A DNA stretch of 14,782 nt, taken from an uncultured Clostridia bacterium. GTDB taxonomy: Bacteria; Bacillota; Clostridia; Oscillospirales; UBA644. The DNA lies in the NCBI GenBank assembly GCA_904502105.1, contig CAJGDF010000013.1, forward strand, positions 1 through 14,782, given 5' to 3'. The translations under genes were made by a program, and so were the position numbers. Positions 6,667 through 14,351 of this stretch are shown in pieces. The notes under the pieces were generated by a model. That model saw nothing but the letters and a program-made list of their open reading frames with translations, was not told where the DNA came from and did no database searches. Each line of letters starts with the position of its first letter. Position 1 is the stretch's first letter.

Positions 6667-6690
6667 CTGTGAGGTTTTATTTATTTTAGG
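6650..6690 (+). terminator. Intrinsic terminator of the aromatic leader
   Basis: CCTCACAGC (6650-6658) and GCTGTGAGG (6666-6674) form a perfect 9-bp stem with a 7-base loop, followed by TTTTATTTATTTT. It ends just before the AGGAGG (6688-6693) of the DAHP synthase gene. A terminator between a promoter and its first structural gene is expected only in an attenuator, and segment 6655-6666 can instead join the antiterminator. Confidence 0.9.
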
Positions 6691-6700
6691 AGGAAAAACA

Positions 6701-7705
6701 ATGATCGTACTTCTCAAACGAAATCCCGATAAGGTTCAGCTCGACAGCCTCATTTCATGGCTCGAATCAAAGGGAGTTGAAATCCACCCCACTGTAGGTG
6801 CGACACAAACCATCCTCGGTCTTGTAGGCGACACATCTCATCTCGACATAGATCTCATTTCTGCGCTCGACATAGTTGAATCGGTAAGAAGAGTGCAGGA
6901 GCCGTATAAAAATGCAAACAGAAAATTCCATCCGCAGGATACTGTTATCAAAGTTGGAAACACCCAGATCGGCGGCGGCAATCTTACACTTATCGCAGGT
7001 CCCTGCTCTGTTGAATCAGAAGAACAGATCTGCGAGATAGCAATGAAGGTTAAAGAAAGCGGAGCCACACTTCTTCGCGGCGGTGCATTCAAGCCCAGAA
7101 CATCTCCCTACTCTTTCCAGGGACTTCGAAACGAAGGTCTCCGTCTTCTCTCTATTGCAAAGAAGCTGACGGGACTTCCGATCGTAACAGAAATTATGGA
7201 TATTTCACAGCTTCCGAACTTCGATGATGTTGATATCATTCAGGTTGGCGCAAGAAATATGCAGAACTTCGAACTGTTAAAGGCACTCGGAACTGTACGT
7301 AAGCCCATACTTTTAAAGAGAGGTCTTTCTTCAACATACGAAGAGCTTCTTATGAGTGCTGAATATATCATGGCAGGCGGAAACAATGAAGTTATTTTAT
7401 GTGAACGCGGCATAAGAACTTTTGAAACATACACGAGAAATACACTCGACGTTGCGGCTATCCCTGTTTTAAAGCAACTTTCACACCTTCCTATTATTAT
7501 TGACCCGAGCCACTCGGCAGGTAAATCAGCACTCGTATCTCCCCTCTCCTGCGCAGCGGTTGCTGCAGGTGCGGACGGCCTTATAATTGAGGTACACAAT
7601 GATCCCACCCACGCTCTTTGCGACGGCCCTCAGTCAATTCGCCCCGAAGCATTTGATACTCTTGTAAAAAAACTCAATGTAATCTCTGAAACAATAAAAG
7701 CGTAA
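6701..7705 (+). CDS. aroF: DAHP synthase, type I-beta, with N-terminal ferredoxin-like regulatory domain
   Basis: It condenses phosphoenolpyruvate and erythrose-4-phosphate to DAHP, the committed step of aromatic synthesis. At 334 residues it matches the Thermotoga-type enzyme: residues 1 to about 70 form a ferredoxin-like domain, known in that family to bind Tyr/Phe for feedback inhibition, followed by a TIM barrel. Metal ligands are C102 (AGPCSVES), H271 (DPSHSAG), E297 (EVHNDP) and D308. PEP/E4P-binding motifs are RGGAFKPRTSPYSFQG (126-141) and LKRG (205-208). There is no fused chorismate mutase. AGGAGG (6688-6693) lies 7 bases before the ATG. The gene is first after the attenuator. The symbol aroF is by function; aroG or aroA(G) are used in some genomes. 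Confidence 0.95.
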   Translation: MIVLLKRNPDKVQLDSLISWLESKGVEIHPTVGATQTILGLVGDTSHLDIDLISALDIVESVRRVQEPYKNANRKFHPQDTVIKVGNTQIGGGNLTLIAGPCSVESEEQICEIAMKVKESGATLLRGGAFKPRTSPYSFQGLRNEGLRLLSIAKKLTGLPIVTEIMDISQLPNFDDVDIIQVGARNMQNFELLKALGTVRKPILLKRGLSSTYEELLMSAEYIMAGGNNEVILCERGIRTFETYTRNTLDVAAIPVLKQLSHLPIIIDPSHSAGKSALVSPLSCAAVAAGADGLIIEVHNDPTHALCDGPQSIRPEAFDTLVKKLNVISETIKA

Positions 7706-7729
7706 CACAAAGAAAGTCAGGAAAAGAAA

Positions 7730-8563
7730 ATGATTATCGGTATTGTTGGCCTTGGACTTATAGGCGGTTCAATGGCAAAAAGCATAAAGGCAAGAACTGA
7801 TGATATGGTTCTCGGCACAGACCTTAATGAAGAAACAATGAGCCTTGCAAAAATGTCAGGCTCGATAGACGGTGTTCTTACAGACGATAAATTATCGTCA
7901 TGCGATATAGTAATGATCGCTGTTTCCCCCGTTGCCCTTATTAAATGGGTAGAAGAAAAAGCGTCTCTTCTTAAGGGTACAATTCTTATCGACCTTTGCG
8001 GTGTTAAAAGGCATCTCGGCAAAAAAATAGCGGAAAAAGCTGCGGAAAACGGTTTTTCATATATAGGATGCCACCCGATGGCAGGTAAGGAAGTAAGCGG
8101 ATTTAAAAATTCCAATGCAAATCTTTTCAACGGTGCTTCGATGATAGTTATTACGGATGAACATTCCGACATAATGACTCTCGACATGCTTAAAACATAT
8201 TTTCTCAAAATCGGCTTTGAAAAGATAACATTTTCAACACCTGATGAACACGATATGATTATCGCTTATACCTCACAGCTTGCCCATATAACATCAAGTG
8301 CATATATCAAATCTCCCACAGCTCAAAAGCATATGGGCTTTTCCGCAGGAAGCTATAAAGATATGACACGAGTTGCAAAGCTTGACGAAAATCTCTGGAC
8401 AGAGCTTTTTCTTGACAATTCCGACTATCTTGTGGACGAACTCAAAACCTTGATCGGAAATCTTTCCGATTACTTGACCGCACTCGAAAACAAAGATGAA
8501 AACGTGCTTCGTGAGCTTCTCAGAAAAGGTAAAGAATTAAAGCTTACCGCAGGTGGCGAATAA
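7730..8563 (+). CDS. tyrA: Prephenate dehydrogenase
   Basis: It oxidatively decarboxylates prephenate to 4-hydroxyphenylpyruvate, the tyrosine branch. The N-terminal Rossmann fold shows GLGLIGGS (7-14), with D31 at the end of strand 2, which favours NAD over NADP. GCHPMAGKEVSGF contains H115, equivalent to the catalytic histidine of the family, and SQLAH carries H186. Length 277 means a catalytic unit only: no ACT domain and no fused chorismate mutase. Prephenate must therefore come from the mutase domain of PheA further down the operon. AGGA (7719-7722) is 7 bases before the ATG. The stop and the aroB start share one base (TAATG). Arogenate specificity cannot be excluded by eye. Confidence 0.94.
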   Translation: MIIGIVGLGLIGGSMAKSIKARTDDMVLGTDLNEETMSLAKMSGSIDGVLTDDKLSSCDIVMIAVSPVALIKWVEEKASLLKGTILIDLCGVKRHLGKKIAEKAAENGFSYIGCHPMAGKEVSGFKNSNANLFNGASMIVITDEHSDIMTLDMLKTYFLKIGFEKITFSTPDEHDMIIAYTSQLAHITSSAYIKSPTAQKHMGFSAGSYKDMTRVAKLDENLWTELFLDNSDYLVDELKTLIGNLSDYLTALENKDENVLRELLRKGKELKLTAGGE

Positions 8564-9630
8564 TGACAGGGAAAACAGTTCGCGTAAATGTCGGCAAAGG
8601 CTACGATGTTATAATCGAAAACGGCATATTAAACGCATGCGGAAAAATACTCAGAGAAGTGATCGGAAACGGACGTGCGGCAATAATTACGGATTCAAAC
8701 GTATCAAAATTATATCTGCAAACTGTTTTCAACACTCTCAAAAACGAGAATATCGACTGTGAAAGCTTTATTTTTGAAGCGGGCGAACAGTCGAAAAATA
8801 TCTCAACATTATCAGAGATCCTCGAATTTCTCGCAGAAAAACAGTTTGTACGCTCAGATACCGTTATTGCGCTGGGCGGTGGTGTTACCGGTGACATGGC
8901 AGGGTTTGCGGCGGCCGTGTATCTTCGCGGAATAAAATTCATACAGATCCCAACGACCCTTCTTGCGGCAGTTGATTCATCTGTCGGAGGGAAAACAGCC
9001 ATTGACCTTTGCGCAGGCAAAAATCTCGCAGGTGCATTCAAGCAGCCCGAAGCCGTAATCTGCGACCCTGAAGTATTTTCAACGCTTCCCCCAAAAGAGT
9101 TTGCGAACGGAATGGCCGAAACAATAAAATACGGTGTTCTTTTCAGCGAAGATCTTTTTGATTCTTTTAACAATAACACAACACCCGATCAGCTTTGCGA
9201 AATGATAGAAAAATGTGTTTCGTTTAAAGCAAGAACAGTTGAACACGATGAATTTGACAACGGCGAAAGAAAGCTTTTAAATCTTGGTCACACAATAGGA
9301 CACGCAATCGAAAAATGCAGTAATTTCACGGTAAGTCACGGCTATGCGGTTGCGGCCGGCATGGCTATGATAGCAAGAGCAAGTGAAGCACTCAAAACAG
9401 CAAAAGAAGGAACGGCAAAAAGAATTGAAGCGGTGTTAAAAAAGTATTCTTTGCCAACAGATTTTGATTTTACATCAGATGAACTGACATCTGCCGCGCT
9501 TTCCGACAAAAAACGCAGCGGCAATAAAATTACACTCGTTTTACCAACCGGGATTGGCGAATGTATACTCAAAGATGAACCTATCGAAAAACTCGAAGAA
9601 TATATAAAACTCGGCAAGGAAAATAATTAA
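8563..9630 (+). CDS. aroB: 3-dehydroquinate synthase
   Basis: A zinc- and NAD-dependent enzyme cyclising DAHP to 3-dehydroquinate, the second shikimate step. Length 355 is normal. The NAD-binding glycine motif GGGVTGD (105-111) and the block PTTLLAAVDSSVGGKTAID (130-148) are typical. Zinc ligands E186 (NGMAETIKYG), H243 (NLGHTIGH) and H259 (SHGYAVAAGM) are all present. AGGTGG (8551-8556) lies 6 bases before the ATG, within tyrA. aroA follows directly after the stop codon. Confidence 0.97.
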   Translation: MTGKTVRVNVGKGYDVIIENGILNACGKILREVIGNGRAAIITDSNVSKLYLQTVFNTLKNENIDCESFIFEAGEQSKNISTLSEILEFLAEKQFVRSDTVIALGGGVTGDMAGFAAAVYLRGIKFIQIPTTLLAAVDSSVGGKTAIDLCAGKNLAGAFKQPEAVICDPEVFSTLPPKEFANGMAETIKYGVLFSEDLFDSFNNNTTPDQLCEMIEKCVSFKARTVEHDEFDNGERKLLNLGHTIGHAIEKCSNFTVSHGYAVAAGMAMIARASEALKTAKEGTAKRIEAVLKKYSLPTDFDFTSDELTSAALSDKKRSGNKITLVLPTGIGECILKDEPIEKLEEYIKLGKENN

Positions 9631-10890
9631 ATGGATATAGTAATCACACCGTCACCTCTGAACGGAAAAACAGAAGCCATCGGCTCGAAATCGGACATAC
9701 ACCGACTTCTTATCTGCGCAGCGATTGCCACCGAAAAAACTGAAATTGAAGGCATATTTTTTTCAAACGATGTTTTCGCAACATTGTCCTGCATAAATGC
9801 GCTCGGTGCAAAAACAGTAATAAACGGCAGCTGCTGCACCGTTTATCCGATAGAATCGGTTCCCGAATGCCCTGTTATAGATTGCGGAGAAAGCGGCTCA
9901 ACTTTAAGATTTTTATTGCCGGTCACCTGTGCGATATCGAAAAAAGCAGAGTTTCTCGGCAGAGGACGTCTTCCCAAAAGGCCGATCGGCGAGCTTATCG
10001 ATGCGATACGCTCGAGCGGTGTTGAATTCAACGAAGAAAAAATACCGTTAAAAACAAACGGAAAGCTTTGTGCAGGCAAATATTTCATACCGGGCAATAT
10101 CAGTTCTCAATATATTTCGGGGCTTTTAATGGCTCTTTGCGCGGTTGATGGCGAAAGTGAGATCATTTTAACATCAAAAACAGAATCTGCAGGCTATATA
10201 AACATGACGCTCTCCACTCTTTCTCTTTTCGGTGCGGACATAAAAGCAGAAAACGGACATTACACCGTAAAAGGCAAAGGGAAACTTATTTCGCCGAAAA
10301 AAATACGTGTTGACGGAGACTGGTCAAACGCGGCATTTTTCCTTGCCGCAGGAGCAATAGGCAATGAAATCGAGATAGACGGACTGAATATTAATAGTTG
10401 CCAGGGAGACAAAGAAATAACTGAAATTCTTCGCCGATTCGGTGCTGATGTTAAAACAGAAAACGGCAATGTAAAAGTATCAAAAAGAAAGCTTCACGGA
10501 TGCGAAATCGACCTTTCGGATATCCCCGATATGCTCCCTGCACTTGCGATAGTTGCATCTTTTGCAGAGGGTGACACAAAATTTACAGGGGCAGCAAGAT
10601 TACGCTTAAAAGAAAGCGACAGGCTCGCGACAGTACACAAAATGATATCAGACCTTGGCGGCAAAGCAACAGAATCTGAAGACGGAATAACGATACACGG
10701 AACGGGAGACGGACTTACAGGCGGCACTGTAGACGGAGCAAACGATCACAGAATAGTTATGGCAGCAGCGATTGCCGCAGCATACTGTAAAGAAAAAGTA
10801 ACCATAAAAGGTTGGCAGGCAGTAAATAAATCTTACCCGTCATTTTTTGACGATATGAAAAAACTCGGAGGGAAAGCGGATGTCATCTGA
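9631..10890 (+). CDS. aroA: 5-enolpyruvylshikimate-3-phosphate synthase
   Basis: It transfers the enolpyruvyl group of PEP to shikimate-3-phosphate. Length 419 fits the two-domain inside-out alpha/beta barrel. Active-site residues aligned by eye with the E. coli enzyme are K20, S21 and R25 (GSKSDIHR), the PEP loop CGESGSTLRF (85-94), SSQ (158-160), D300 (DIPDMLPA), E328 and R331 (RLKESDRL), R374 (NDHRIVMA) and K400 (NKSYPSFF). The PEP loop differs from the E. coli-type GNAGTAMR, as is common in Bacillota. AAGGA (9616-9620) is 10 bases upstream. The ATG abuts the aroB stop, and the 3' end overlaps aroC by 11 bases. Confidence 0.96.
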   Translation: MDIVITPSPLNGKTEAIGSKSDIHRLLICAAIATEKTEIEGIFFSNDVFATLSCINALGAKTVINGSCCTVYPIESVPECPVIDCGESGSTLRFLLPVTCAISKKAEFLGRGRLPKRPIGELIDAIRSSGVEFNEEKIPLKTNGKLCAGKYFIPGNISSQYISGLLMALCAVDGESEIILTSKTESAGYINMTLSTLSLFGADIKAENGHYTVKGKGKLISPKKIRVDGDWSNAAFFLAAGAIGNEIEIDGLNINSCQGDKEITEILRRFGADVKTENGNVKVSKRKLHGCEIDLSDIPDMLPALAIVASFAEGDTKFTGAARLRLKESDRLATVHKMISDLGGKATESEDGITIHGTGDGLTGGTVDGANDHRIVMAAAIAAAYCKEKVTIKGWQAVNKSYPSFFDDMKKLGGKADVI

Positions 10891-11971
10891 ATACGGAAAA
10901 GCATTGAAAATATCAGTTTTCGGACAGTCACACGGAAAGGCTGTCGGTGTTAACATTGACGGACTGCCGTCAGGAGAAGAGATTGATATTGAAAAACTCT
11001 ATTCTTTCATGGCAAGAAGAGCACCCGGGAAAAGCGAATTTGCAACCAAAAGATCCGAATCAGATATTCCTGTTTTTCTTTCGGGAATTGAAAACGGAAA
11101 AACATGCGGCTTTCCGATATGTGCAATAATCGAAAACAAAGATACACGTTCAACCGACTATGCAGGTCTTTCAAGAACCCCTCGTCCCTCTCATGCCGAC
11201 TACACCGCATTGCTAAGATACGGAGAAAACGTTGATCTTCGCGGCGGCGGACATTTTTCGGGAAGATTAACAGCCCCGCTCTGTATCGCAGGAGATATCG
11301 CAAAACAGATACTTGAAAAGAGAGGCATTTACATCGGTGCGCATCTTGCATCAGTCGGCAAAGAAAAAGATGAAAAATTTCCGTTATACCCATCAAAAGA
11401 GCTTTTTGAAGAAACAGCAAAAAAAGAACTGCCCTCGATAAATGATGAATGCGGTAAAAAAATGGCTGATGTTATACGTTTGGCCGCAGAAAATGCTGAT
11501 TCTGTGGGTGCAACAATAGAATGTGCGATAACAGGTTTTCCCGCAGGGATAGGTTCTCCGATGTTTGACGGAATAGAAAACCGCATAGCTCAGGCAATTT
11601 TCGGAATTCCCGCAGTCAAAGGCATAGAATTCGGTGCAGGCTTTGATTCTTCGGAGATGACAGGTTCTGAAAACAACGATCCGTTCACTGTAAAAGACGG
11701 AAAAATCGTTACGGAAACAAACAACTGCGGCGGTATTTTGGGCGGGATATCAAACGGTATGCCGATAGTTTTCACTGCCGCATTCAAGCCCACCCCGTCT
11801 ATAGGAAAAGAACAGCGCACCGTTGATGTTAAAACAATGGAAAACACAACTGTTGCCGTAAAAGGCAGACACGACCCATGTGTTGCCGTAAGAGCCGTAC
11901 CTGTTGTTGAAGCAGTTGCGGCAACAGTAATTCTCGATATGCTCCTGGAGGAAAAAAATGGATCTTTCTGA
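10880..11971 (+). CDS. aroC: Chorismate synthase
   Basis: It makes chorismate from EPSP by trans-1,4 elimination using reduced FMN. Length 363 is typical. Conserved blocks are FGQSHGKAVGV (catalytic H18), RRAPGKSEFATKR (46-58), TPRPSHADY (catalytic H105), the glycine-rich DLRGGGHFSGRLTAP, and GRHDPCVAVRAVP near the C-terminus. The motifs GQSHG, RPSHADY and HFSGRLTAP replace the enterobacterial GESHG, RPGHADY and RSSARET; I believe this variant is common in Clostridia, so it counts as lineage evidence. No flavin reductase domain is fused, so reduced FMN must come from elsewhere. GGAGGG (10867-10872) lies 7 bases before the ATG. The last 14 bases overlap pheA. Confidence 0.95.
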   Translation: MSSEYGKALKISVFGQSHGKAVGVNIDGLPSGEEIDIEKLYSFMARRAPGKSEFATKRSESDIPVFLSGIENGKTCGFPICAIIENKDTRSTDYAGLSRTPRPSHADYTALLRYGENVDLRGGGHFSGRLTAPLCIAGDIAKQILEKRGIYIGAHLASVGKEKDEKFPLYPSKELFEETAKKELPSINDECGKKMADVIRLAAENADSVGATIECAITGFPAGIGSPMFDGIENRIAQAIFGIPAVKGIEFGAGFDSSEMTGSENNDPFTVKDGKIVTETNNCGGILGGISNGMPIVFTAAFKPTPSIGKEQRTVDVKTMENTTVAVKGRHDPCVAVRAVPVVEAVAATVILDMLLEEKNGSF

Positions 11972-13097
11972 AATAAGAAAAAAAATAGATGATATAGACA
12001 GCAAGCTTCTGCCTCTTTTTCTTGAACGAATGAACCTCTCCGCAGAAGTTGCGGCATACAAAAAGGCAAACTCGTTGCCCGTGTTAAACAAAGGCAGAGA
12101 ACGCGAGATCCTCGAAAGGGTAATGAAAGAAAGCGGTGATATGGAGCAGTTTTCCCACCGCCTTTATACAACTATTTTCGAGCTCAGCCGAGCATATCAG
12201 GAAACACTGAACGCCCAAAATTCAGATCTTTGTAAAAACATAGAAGAAGCATTGAATAATACCCCTGATATATTCCCAAACAACACAACGGTAGCATGTC
12301 AGGGCGTTGAGGGTGCATACTCACAGATGGCGGCAGATAAGATCTTTCCGAGAGGAAATCTGATGTTTTTCAAAACATTTGAGGCAGTCTTTGATGCTGT
12401 TGAAAACGGACTTTGCCGTTTTGGCGTTGTTCCTATAGAAAACAGTTCAAACGGTTCCGTGAGAGCGACATACGACCTTCTGCGAACAAAAAACGTAAAG
12501 ATCGTTAAAAGCGAACGTCTTTGCATCCGCCATGAGCTTTTGGCTAAACCCGGAACAAAGCTTGAAGATATAAAAGAAATACGTTCACATGAGCAGGCGC
12601 TCGGGCAGTGCAGTGAATTTTTAAAGTCGTTAGGCTCTGATGTTAAAATAACCGCTGTTGCAAACACGGCAATGGCTGCAAAATCTGTTGCCGAAAATAA
12701 CGACAATTCAGTAGCCGCAATAGCATCGCATTCGGGATGCGAGCTTTACGGGCTCGTTCCGATAAAACAAAACATTCAGAACAGCGATAATAACTACACA
12801 CGCTTTATCTGTATCTCTAAAAACACCGAGATATATCCGGGTGCGAACAGAATAAGCCTTGTTTTGGAGTGTGAGCACCGCCCCGGAACACTTTACCACA
12901 TACTTGCAAAAATGGCGGCTCTCGAAATTGACATACTTAAGCTTGAAAGCTGTCCGATAGTCGGTCATGATTTTGAGTTTATGTTCTTTTTTGAGATCAG
13001 CGCTTCGGTTAAAGATCCTAAAACAGTAGCTATGCTCGAAAGTCTTGAACGAGACTGCAGAAAAATGATCTTCCTTGGCAACTATTCAGAAGGTTAA
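11958..13097 (+). CDS. pheA: Bifunctional chorismate mutase / prephenate dehydratase with ACT domain (P-protein)
   Basis: It converts chorismate to prephenate, then to phenylpyruvate. Three domains are visible. Residues 1 to about 85 are an AroQ-type mutase with R7, R24, K35, R47, E48 and Q81 matching the E. coli active site; the position of E. coli D48 is N44. Residues about 110-285 are the dehydratase, with CQGVEGAYS, PIENSSNGSV, SHEQALGQC and the essential NYTRF (T281). Residues about 297-375 are an ACT domain with RPGTLYHIL. The usual ESRP effector motif reads ESCP (330-333), an odd substitution. This is the only mutase in the window, so it also feeds TyrA. GGAGG (11947-11951) is 6 bases before the ATG. 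Confidence 0.95.
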   Translation: MDLSEIRKKIDDIDSKLLPLFLERMNLSAEVAAYKKANSLPVLNKGREREILERVMKESGDMEQFSHRLYTTIFELSRAYQETLNAQNSDLCKNIEEALNNTPDIFPNNTTVACQGVEGAYSQMAADKIFPRGNLMFFKTFEAVFDAVENGLCRFGVVPIENSSNGSVRATYDLLRTKNVKIVKSERLCIRHELLAKPGTKLEDIKEIRSHEQALGQCSEFLKSLGSDVKITAVANTAMAAKSVAENNDNSVAAIASHSGCELYGLVPIKQNIQNSDNNYTRFICISKNTEIYPGANRISLVLECEHRPGTLYHILAKMAALEIDILKLESCPIVGHDFEFMFFFEISASVKDPKTVAMLESLERDCRKMIFLGNYSEG

Positions 13098-13109
13098 TCA
13101 GGTATATAT

Positions 13110-14351
13110 ATGACAGAAAAAATATTTGGTCTTTTGGGACGAAAGCTCGGTCACAGCTATTCCGTCCCCATCCATAATAAGCTCGGCAACGGTAAATACA
13201 AGCTTTACGAGCTTGAACCGGAGCAGCTCGGAGAATTTATCCGAAGAGAAGATATCGGCGGCTTGAACGTGACGATACCGTACAAAGTGGATGCAATGAA
13301 ATTTTGCGATACGATCTCTCCCGAAGCAATGCAGATAGGCTCTGTCAACACAATAGTTCGCAGAAACGGTAAAATCTTCGGATACAACACGGATAAATTC
13401 GGATTTTGCCATATGTTAGAAAAAGGCGGGATCGATGTTAAAGACAAAAAAGTTCTTGTTTTAGGCAGTGGAGGAGCGAGCAAAACAGCGTGCTTCTGCG
13501 TTAAAGAACTCGGAGCAAAAAGCCTTTTTATCATCTCTCGAAGCGGCGAAGACAATTACGAAAACATCGAAAAACATTTTGATGCCGACATTATCATCAA
13601 CACCACCCCCGTCGGTATGTTTCCGAACAACGGACAGTCTGCGATCGATCTGAAAAATTTCAAAAACTGCGTGGGCGTTGCAGATATGATCTACAATCCT
13701 TTGCGTACACGTCTTTTATTGGATGCCGAAGAGCTTGGTATAAAAAATATCGGTGGGCTTTCGATGCTTGTAGCGCAGGCAAAAATGGCGGCAGAATACT
13801 TTTTCGACAAAGAGATCAGCAACGATATAACAGATAAAATAACCGCAGAAATGGCAAAAGAGAGCGAAAATATAGTTCTTATAGGTATGCCCGGAAGCGG
13901 AAAAACGACTGTCGGTAAAGAGCTTGCAAGATTAACCGGAAGAGAAATTCTTGAAACAGACGAAATGATCGTAAAAGCCGCAGGAAAAAGTATCCCTCAA
14001 ATTTTTGCTGATGACGGAGAAAGCGTTTTCCGTTCAATCGAAAGCGAAATACTTGAACAGGCGGGCAAGCAATCGGGCAAGATAATCGTTACAGGCGGCG
14101 GTGCTGTTACTGTTGAAAAAAACTATGCATATTTAAAGCAAAACGGCAGGATCTACGAAATAATGCGTGATCTGACGCTTCTTGCAACAGACGGAAGACC
14201 GCTCTCAAAAGGAAAAGATCTTTCGGAGATGTACAAAAAAAGACGTCCGATGTACGACGCTTTCAGAGATACGTTTGTTGAAAATTCCGATACGGCAAAA
14301 AATACCGCAGAAAAGATTTGGAGTGATTTTTGTGAAAATTCTCGTGATTAA
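13110..14351 (+). CDS. aroE-aroK: Fused shikimate dehydrogenase - shikimate kinase
   Basis: One 413-codon frame encodes two successive enzymes. Residues 1 to about 245 are AroE, which reduces 3-dehydroshikimate to shikimate: LGHSYS (13-18) binds substrate, NVTIPYK gives catalytic K59, GYNTD gives D95, and GSGGASKT (119-126) binds the cofactor; NTTPVGM (164-170) follows. Residues about 254-413 are AroK, which phosphorylates shikimate with ATP: Walker A GMPGSGKT (259-266), D284 in ETDEM, R308 in VFRSIESE, TGGGAV (328-333), the lid DGRPLSKG with R363, and RRPMYDAF. The linker ITAEMAKESEN is short and there is no stop or frameshift. The ribosome binding site is weak (AGG 7 bases before the ATG). 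The 3' end overlaps aroQ by 20 bases. Confidence 0.95.
   Translation: MTEKIFGLLGRKLGHSYSVPIHNKLGNGKYKLYELEPEQLGEFIRREDIGGLNVTIPYKVDAMKFCDTISPEAMQIGSVNTIVRRNGKIFGYNTDKFGFCHMLEKGGIDVKDKKVLVLGSGGASKTACFCVKELGAKSLFIISRSGEDNYENIEKHFDADIIINTTPVGMFPNNGQSAIDLKNFKNCVGVADMIYNPLRTRLLLDAEELGIKNIGGLSMLVAQAKMAAEYFFDKEISNDITDKITAEMAKESENIVLIGMPGSGKTTVGKELARLTGREILETDEMIVKAAGKSIPQIFADDGESVFRSIESEILEQAGKQSGKIIVTGGGAVTVEKNYAYLKQNGRIYEIMRDLTLLATDGRPLSKGKDLSEMYKKRRPMYDAFRDTFVENSDTAKNTAEKIWSDFCENSRD
14320..14323 (+). promoter_or_regulatory. Ribosome binding site fixing the GTG start of aroQ
   Basis: GGAG lies 8 bases before the GTG at 14332, inside the kinase part of the aroE-aroK gene. The open frame extends upstream to an ATG at 14182, but the conserved type II dehydroquinase N-terminus begins at this GTG. 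Confidence 0.8.

Noticed and set aside
6418..6700. T-box riboswitch in the leader of the aromatic operon
   Set aside because: No T-box bulge sequence (AGGGTGGNACCGCG-like) or specifier-loop layout is present, and the short 5' region up to the terminator is occupied by a translated leader ORF.
11220..11290. Defective AroC because of non-enterobacterial motifs (RPSHADY, HFSGRLTAP)
   Set aside because: Both catalytic histidines (H18, H105) and the C-terminal GRHDPC block are intact, so this is a lineage variant rather than a damaged gene.
14182..14331. 50-residue N-terminal extension of AroQ from the ATG at 14182
   Set aside because: It is an out-of-frame reading of the shikimate kinase domain. 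The type II dehydroquinase signature starts at the GTG at 14332, with GGAG upstream.
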